From Leptospira andrefontaineae (GTDB taxonomy: Bacteria; Spirochaetota; Leptospiria; Leptospirales; Leptospiraceae): 54,893 bases of DNA. Each line of letters starts with the position of its first letter. Positions within the stretch are counted from its first letter, which is position 1. The stretch spans positions 1 through 54,893 of the forward strand of contig NZ_RQEY01000008.1 of NCBI RefSeq assembly GCF_004770105.1, in the 5' to 3' direction. Both the position numbers and the translations under genes were made by a program. The notes below the pieces were generated by a model. The model did not search any database. It was not told the DNA's origin and was given only the letters and a program-made list of their open reading frames with translations. Positions 50,716 through 54,893 of the stretch are shown in pieces.

Positions 50716-51993
50716 ATGCAAAATTTAAAAGAATCTGAAAGACCCCAAGGTCAATTCATTCGATCCTTAGACCAAGCGGAGGCAAATTTCTGGTTATATG
50801 ACCGTGCCTCCTCTATGAACTTCTGCGTAATGGCAGAAGGAGAGGGTTCTTTCTCTGAAGAAAGTTTACGCAAAGCTCTCGACATTATCCAAAACAAACA
50901 TGCGTTAGCTAAGGTTCAGATCTTAAAACAAGTAGGACAAGATTCTCATTTATACTTTGCAACCTCGGACAAAAAAATCCCGATCCAAAAAGATTTCTAT
51001 TCTCCCGATTGGAAATCCAAATTAGCCAAGGAAACCATTCGGCTTTTCGAATTAGGAGAGTCTCCTTTAATCAGGACTATATTTTATACATCCGGGAATT
51101 CTAAATTTGCGATAGGTGTTATCTTTCATCATAGTATTGGAGACGGAAGATCAGGATGCAGATTTCTTTTAGATGTACTCAGAGCGAGTACAGGAGAAGC
51201 TGACGATATCGAAGAAGATTCGGAATATTCTTCTCTAATGGAATTATATCCAGCAGAAGAATTGTATAAAGGAGGGCCTAAACCGGAAAAACCCCTTACC
51301 ATTCCTCAGTTCTCTCGTAAAAAAGAAGAACAAGATCCGGAGATCATCAGTTTTTATTTGGAAGAGGAAGATGTAAATTCTCTCTTAAAAACTTCTAAAC
51401 AAAAAAAGATCTCTTTTCATGGGATCTTAGGCGCTTCTCAAGTAACTGCACTTGCTGATTTTTTTGATAAAGGGCAAGAAGGAGTATTATATCTTTCTAC
51501 TCCAGCGGATCTAAGGCCTCATTTAAGTCATCCTGTACCTGATTCTGCATTGGGACTTTATATTTCTCTATTCACTACTCCTGTAAATATCAGAGATCCT
51601 TTCGATATAAAAGCAAAAGCGATCATGAATGATGTAAGAGCTCGTATAGGAAAAAGGGAAGGCAGAGCATTTTATGAACTACTTCCTCCTTCGGAACAAT
51701 TTTTGGAAAAAGAAGACGGACTAAAACTTTTCCAATTATTGATGAGTCGAAATCCTCAATCCAGTTTGTTGAGCAATGTAGGGATTATTCCTGTTTTGGC
51801 ATCGGATGAAATAAAAGTAAAAGAACTTTCTTTTACGGTCCATCCTGCTTTAACCCAAACAATCTTTACGACTGTGACAACTTACGAGAATAGAATGGCA
51901 ATCAATATAAACTATGATAAGAATCGCTGGAAAGAAGCGGATATTTCTCAGTTTGCATATTCTTTTCGAAAGAATATACTTTCAAATTCTTGA
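50716..51993 (+). CDS. Condensation-domain/PapA-like acyltransferase
   Basis: A 425-aa soluble acyltransferase with the HHxxxDG motif (FHHSIGDGRSG), the catalytic signature shared by condensation domains, wax ester synthases, PapA proteins and chloramphenicol acetyltransferase. The first 50 residues (SLDQAEANFWLYDRASSMNFC) and the late segment (RNPQSSLLSNVGIIPV) resemble alcohol/lipid acyltransferases rather than peptide synthetases. Its transcript is shared with the desaturase, so a lipid acyl acceptor or donor is likely. The actual substrates are unknown. Confidence 0.8.
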   Translation: MQNLKESERPQGQFIRSLDQAEANFWLYDRASSMNFCVMAEGEGSFSEESLRKALDIIQNKHALAKVQILKQVGQDSHLYFATSDKKIPIQKDFYSPDWKSKLAKETIRLFELGESPLIRTIFYTSGNSKFAIGVIFHHSIGDGRSGCRFLLDVLRASTGEADDIEEDSEYSSLMELYPAEELYKGGPKPEKPLTIPQFSRKKEEQDPEIISFYLEEEDVNSLLKTSKQKKISFHGILGASQVTALADFFDKGQEGVLYLSTPADLRPHLSHPVPDSALGLYISLFTTPVNIRDPFDIKAKAIMNDVRARIGKREGRAFYELLPPSEQFLEKEDGLKLFQLLMSRNPQSSLLSNVGIIPVLASDEIKVKELSFTVHPALTQTIFTTVTTYENRMAININYDKNRWKEADISQFAYSFRKNILSNS

Positions 51994-52022
51994 GAATTAT
52001 AAGATTCTAATATATTTTGGGA

Positions 52023-52430
52023 TCAAAAAGGAAGGATCCTTTTTCTATTAATAAAAACTCTTCTGCCCAGAATCCAGCCCCAGATAAGCATCCCGCAACC
52101 TAAGTAAGAGATCAGGTTCGGGATCAAAAGAATTTCCACTTCTGCAAGAACCGGAACTTGCATGGTCAGACCTGCGAGCATTATGATTGTATGGATTTCT
52201 GCAACTCTTGATTTCTTTTCATCTAGATATTTGCCCAATCCACCTCCACTAATAAACGCTAAAACTCCGAAGATAGCTCCAATTCTTCCTATATATGCGG
52301 AGAAGTATTCAAAATCCTGAATATCAGGAAATTGGAATAGAATGATAAACGGACGAGAGAAAAGAAAACCTAAGGAAACAATCCCTAAATATCTATGAAG
52401 CCTAAGCTTGTTTTTGGGAGAAAGTTCCAA
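52023..52430 (-). CDS. Small membrane protein
   Basis: A 135-aa hydrophobic protein with about four membrane helices (LHRYLGIVSLGFLFSRPFIILF, GRIGAIFGVLAFISGGGLG, HTIIMLAGLTMQVPVLAEVEIL, ISYLGCGMLIWGWILG). I recognise no family. It is encoded 9 bases after the amino-acid permease gene on the same strand, so it may be a partner of the transporter or a co-regulated envelope protein. Confidence 0.65.
   Translation of the reverse strand: MELSPKNKLRLHRYLGIVSLGFLFSRPFIILFQFPDIQDFEYFSAYIGRIGAIFGVLAFISGGGLGKYLDEKKSRVAEIHTIIMLAGLTMQVPVLAEVEILLIPNLISYLGCGMLIWGWILGRRVFINRKRILPF
52025..52044. terminator. Bidirectional terminator
   Basis: AAAAAGGA, AGGA, TCCTTTTT: perfect 8-bp stem with A and T runs. 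It lies 31 bases after the acyltransferase stop and overlaps the last codons of the opposite gene. Confidence 0.55.
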
Positions 52431-52439
52431 GCTGGAAAC

Positions 52440-53897
52440 TTAAGCGGGATCACCGCTGCCTACAGGGATAGGTTCATTTTCGGGAAGTAAACTTAAGCCA
52501 CCGGTTTCCAATTCCGGTTCGGAAATTGTATCGATCTGGACTGGCTGAGATTTTTTAGAAAGTTTAAAATAATAATACAGAGGAACAGAGAATAGGGTAA
52601 ATCCGAAACCCCAAAGAGCTTCCGCACTTTTATTGTAGAGTAATGTTGCGATAATTAGAATATTAGAAAGTATGTATAGGTAAGTAGAATAGGGATAACC
52701 TGGGATCTTAAATTCATTCTTTAAATGTCTTTTTTCGAAAATAACAGGCGTATAAGCTGTGATCGTTGCGAGTAGTAGGGTGGAGCAAGTGATCAGATAT
52801 AAAAGCGATTCAATCTCTTTCACAAAACAAAAAAGACAAGCATACAGAAACTGAAAGATCAAAGATTTATAAGGACTATGATATTTAGAATGTAATTTTG
52901 CCATGCTTGGAAAAAAGAAACCGTCTCTCGCCATCGCAAAATAGATCCTGGAACCACCGATGATATAAGCGGAAATCCCTCCCAGGAATACCCAGCAAAT
53001 AAACGCAGTGATCAAAATATTCACACCTTTTCCGAACAAAAACCCGGAAGCGGTTACTCCAATCTTCTCATCTCCCGCTAAAAATTGGATAGGAGCGGAG
53101 CTTAAATATAGAAAATTGATCAGAACATAAAGAAAAGTGACTAGAATACAGGAAACAATCACTGCCTTATAAATATTCTTTTCGGGATCTTTGACTTCTT
53201 CCGCAACGTAGGTGATCATATTCCAGCCCAAATAAGAAAAAGTGACTGGGATTGCTCCTGCAAGAAGAAGATTCCATCCATTCAGGTCGGAAGGGATTAA
53301 CGAAAAAGATTCAAAATTCTGAATATTATAATTTCCTATAGTAAAGCCTAAGGTCACAAATGCGACTAAACCTAAAATTTTGAAAGTAGTGAAGAAGTTC
53401 TGGATTCGAGATGCAAATCCTATCCCGAAAAAGTTCACAATCGTAAAAAATAAGATCGTGGAAATCCCTATGATCTGGGCCACTCCTAAAGAAAATGTGA
53501 TCCCTAAAAATTTGGACTCTAAGAAATAAATGTCCCAACTTGGATTGAACAAGGTTAAAAATGATTTAGAGAATGCGATCGCAGAAAGGGAGATCGACGC
53601 TGAGAAGTTCACCGATAAAGAAAGCCATCCGCTGGAAAAAGCAACAATAGGAGAGTAGGCCTCCTTTAAATAAACGTAATCTCCTCCTGCATACGGAAAG
53701 ATACTTGCCGATTTCGCATAACTCATCGCACCTGCGATCGCCAAGAACCCACCTAAGATCCAACAAAGAAGCGTCCAGTTAGGATTGGCAGTCTGAGTCA
53801 GTATATAACCCGTAGTGATAAAAACTCCCGGTCCCACCATAGAGCTGAACATAAGAGAAATGGAATCGTAAAGATTAAGAGAACGGCGAAGTTTCAT
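52440..53897 (-). CDS. APC-family amino acid permease
   Basis: A 485-aa transporter with twelve or so membrane helices. The first helix block ([19 protein letters not shown]) carries the conserved G-x-G-IF-like turn, and helix 3 holds [20 protein letters not shown], an APC signature. Substrates are probably amino acids or polyamines. The last 50 residues are a hydrophilic tail. It is the first gene of a pair with a small membrane protein. Confidence 0.9.
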   Translation of the reverse strand: MKLRRSLNLYDSISLMFSSMVGPGVFITTGYILTQTANPNWTLLCWILGGFLAIAGAMSYAKSASIFPYAGGDYVYLKEAYSPIVAFSSGWLSLSVNFSASISLSAIAFSKSFLTLFNPSWDIYFLESKFLGITFSLGVAQIIGISTILFFTIVNFFGIGFASRIQNFFTTFKILGLVAFVTLGFTIGNYNIQNFESFSLIPSDLNGWNLLLAGAIPVTFSYLGWNMITYVAEEVKDPEKNIYKAVIVSCILVTFLYVLINFLYLSSAPIQFLAGDEKIGVTASGFLFGKGVNILITAFICWVFLGGISAYIIGGSRIYFAMARDGFFFPSMAKLHSKYHSPYKSLIFQFLYACLFCFVKEIESLLYLITCSTLLLATITAYTPVIFEKRHLKNEFKIPGYPYSTYLYILSNILIIATLLYNKSAEALWGFGFTLFSVPLYYYFKLSKKSQPVQIDTISEPELETGGLSLLPENEPIPVGSGDPA

Positions 53898-54023
53898 TTC
53901 GAGTTTTGGTCAAGATAGCCCCTTTACTTTCACTCACAAGACATTTTCAAGACCGCGTAAATCACTCAATGTAGGAGGTCCTACGAATGATTTGGGCGGC
54001 TCTCGCTTTGCGGGATCGGGCTA

Positions 54024-54066
54024 CTACGGGTTTTTGAGCGACCCGTAGAGAACGAAAAACCCGTAG
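54024..54066. repeat. Nested hairpin with alternative pairings
   Basis: CTACGGGTTTTT (54024-54035) and AAAAACCCGTAG (54055-54066) are perfect 12-bp arms with a 19-nt loop. The loop holds another CCCGTAG, which can pair with the same CTACGGG, so two folds compete. It could be a terminator or part of a dispersed repeat. Confidence 0.6.
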
Positions 54067-54150
54067 GGTTGCTGAATGTAATGAAGCAAAATCCTTATCG
54101 GACACCATTGCTTAAATTGGCACGAAATACATTCGCGTTCATCCAAGCAT

Positions 54151-54182
54151 CGCGACCCGTGAGAACTCGAGGGGGCCGCCCC
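54151..54182. repeat. GC-rich palindromic repeat, copy 2
   Basis: CGCGACCCG, 8-nt variable loop, CGAGGGGG, CCGCCCC. It shares its conserved blocks with the copy at 2885-2915; the right arm differs by one base. Confidence 0.55.
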
Positions 54183-54249
54183 AATAAATTTCCTAAGGAA
54201 ATTAAATGCAAAGTATGTTGGAGTTCCTACAGGGGTAAGAAGATCGCCC

Positions 54250-54267
54250 CCACCCGGGTTCGGGTGG
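54250..54267. repeat. GC-rich hairpin
   Basis: CCACCCG and CGGGTGG pair perfectly around GGTT; it lies 70 bases after the second copy of the GC-rich palindrome and shares its CGCCCCCA lead-in with the first. Confidence 0.5.
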
Positions 54268-54893
54268 AGGGGAGTGGCCCGTGGGAAGCGTGTCTGCCTC
54301 TGCCTTTATCACATTCCGTCGTTTTTTCAATCAGCATCCACGTTTTACGCGGAATTTTGATTCCGGGGCTCTCTAATTTAATCTGAATTTTAGTATCCTC
54401 AGGAATTATATTAAGATATTATAATAAACTAAATCTATGTCCCCAAGGCTTCCGAAATGGTAAAATCCCTTTGAATTCAGGTTTAGATTATGTCACATTA
54501 AAATCTTCAATTTCAAAATTTAGAAAAAATAGATTTGTAAAATTTCTATAAAAACAGTTTGACTGGCCGGGTCGATTTTGTATTTTGGTCTTCTGGCCGT
54601 TTTCCGGTCGGCAACCGAAATTTTCGGAGAGAACGGCATTTGCCCTTCGAACTGCAAAATTTAGGGAAGTAAAAGTTCTTTAACAACAAATATAACTGCG
54701 AATGAGAAATTAAAATTTTTTATTAGCTGAGATTAGGTCGTGGTGATGAGTTCGCCATGATATTAATAATCTCGAACACTAAGAAAACAAATTAGAGCTA
54801 CTCTCATTCTACAATAATATATCGAAAGATGCAGCCCTTTCTAACGGCATTCCAAAGAAACTTTTGGAAGTTAGAGGGCTTGGCGTAGTTTAC

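Larger units (their letters stand above)
53898..54893. other. Gene-free, hairpin-rich region at the window's right end
   Basis: About 1 kb without a convincing gene. It contains dyads (53967-53983, TGTAGGAGGTCCTACGA), a nested hairpin (54024-54066), the second copy of the GC-rich palindrome (54151-54182) and a hairpin at 54250-54267. A forward 105-codon frame (54069-54386) runs across these repeats and is probably spurious. The last 150 bases carry short reverse-strand open frames, one of which could be a gene end, but without support. Confidence 0.5.

Noticed and set aside
54069..54386. 105-codon forward frame in the right-end spacer
   Set aside because: Runs through hairpins and repeats, with unusual Arg/Pro/Leu/Ser composition and no ribosome binding site; likely a repeat translated by chance.
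1..54893. CRISPR arrays, tRNA or rRNA genes, phage or toxin-antitoxin modules
   Set aside because: Scanned the gaps for regular spaced repeats, tRNA-like folds and known gene types; none seen.

Overview
The window looks like a chromosomal segment of a Leptospira species. The evidence is spirochete-type gene content: many lipoproteins with loose lipoboxes (LNC, LGC, ASC, SQC, LSC), a large leptospiral repeat-rich surface-type protein, Leptospira-style PP2C-TPR signalling proteins, and a DDE-integrase insertion element. Base composition by eye is about 40-43% GC, higher than expected for L. interrogans. An intermediate or saprophytic-clade species is therefore plausible, but this is inference. 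I saw no tRNA, rRNA, CRISPR array, phage or plasmid genes.

Layout. (1) 1-3025: the 3' part of a large protein gene cut by an insertion sequence, then a gene-poor repeat stretch. (2) 3026-7369: a rhomboid-like membrane protein apparently lacking its catalytic His, divergent from a metallo-beta-lactamase-fold hydrolase that overlaps a class A penicillin-binding protein gene. (3) 7510-13390: 2-oxoglutarate dehydrogenase operon in the order sucB-lpd-sucA, plus a small GTG-start protein. (4) 13552-19990: a signalling block of tandem-PAS histidine kinase, single-domain receiver, REC-PAS-kinase-REC hybrid and 6-TM HAMP-PP2C-TPR phosphatase. (5) 19994-22221: Ppx/GppA with a lipoprotein, divergent from (6) 22410-30329: the elongasome operon mreB-mreC-mreD-PBP2-rodA followed by three uncharacterised genes and a possible 19-codon leader ORF. 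(7) 30502-35055: assorted metabolism, including a PTPS-family protein with the ExxHGH motif of PTPS-III (folate) enzymes, and acetoacetyl-CoA synthetase. (8) 35131-36631: a compact CpxP/CnrX-like periplasmic protein, ECF sigma and anti-sigma-like operon. (9) 36663-46093: lipoprotein, solute-binding protein, ferredoxin-MBL fusion, lytic transglycosylase, matrixin-like metalloprotease lipoprotein, pepA-bcp, SDR, GH18-like lipoprotein. (10) 46090-53897: acyl-CoA dehydrogenase, crotonase, and a cluster of 7-TM AraC regulator, fatty acid desaturase and condensation-type acyltransferase, then an APC permease pair. (11) 53898-54893: a gene-free, hairpin-rich repeat region.

How the genes work together. 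Envelope biology dominates: wall elongation (mre operon, class A PBP, lytic transglycosylase), envelope sensing (sigma/anti-sigma/CpxP-like cassette, kinase/PP2C block) and membrane lipid modification (7TM-AraC/desaturase/acyltransferase). The best candidates for an undescribed system are the 7TM-AraC/desaturase/acyltransferase cluster, which could be a one-component membrane-state sensor wired to lipid remodelling, and the three-gene CnrX-like sigma-factor cassette. All functional assignments come from reading motifs; no database search was run.
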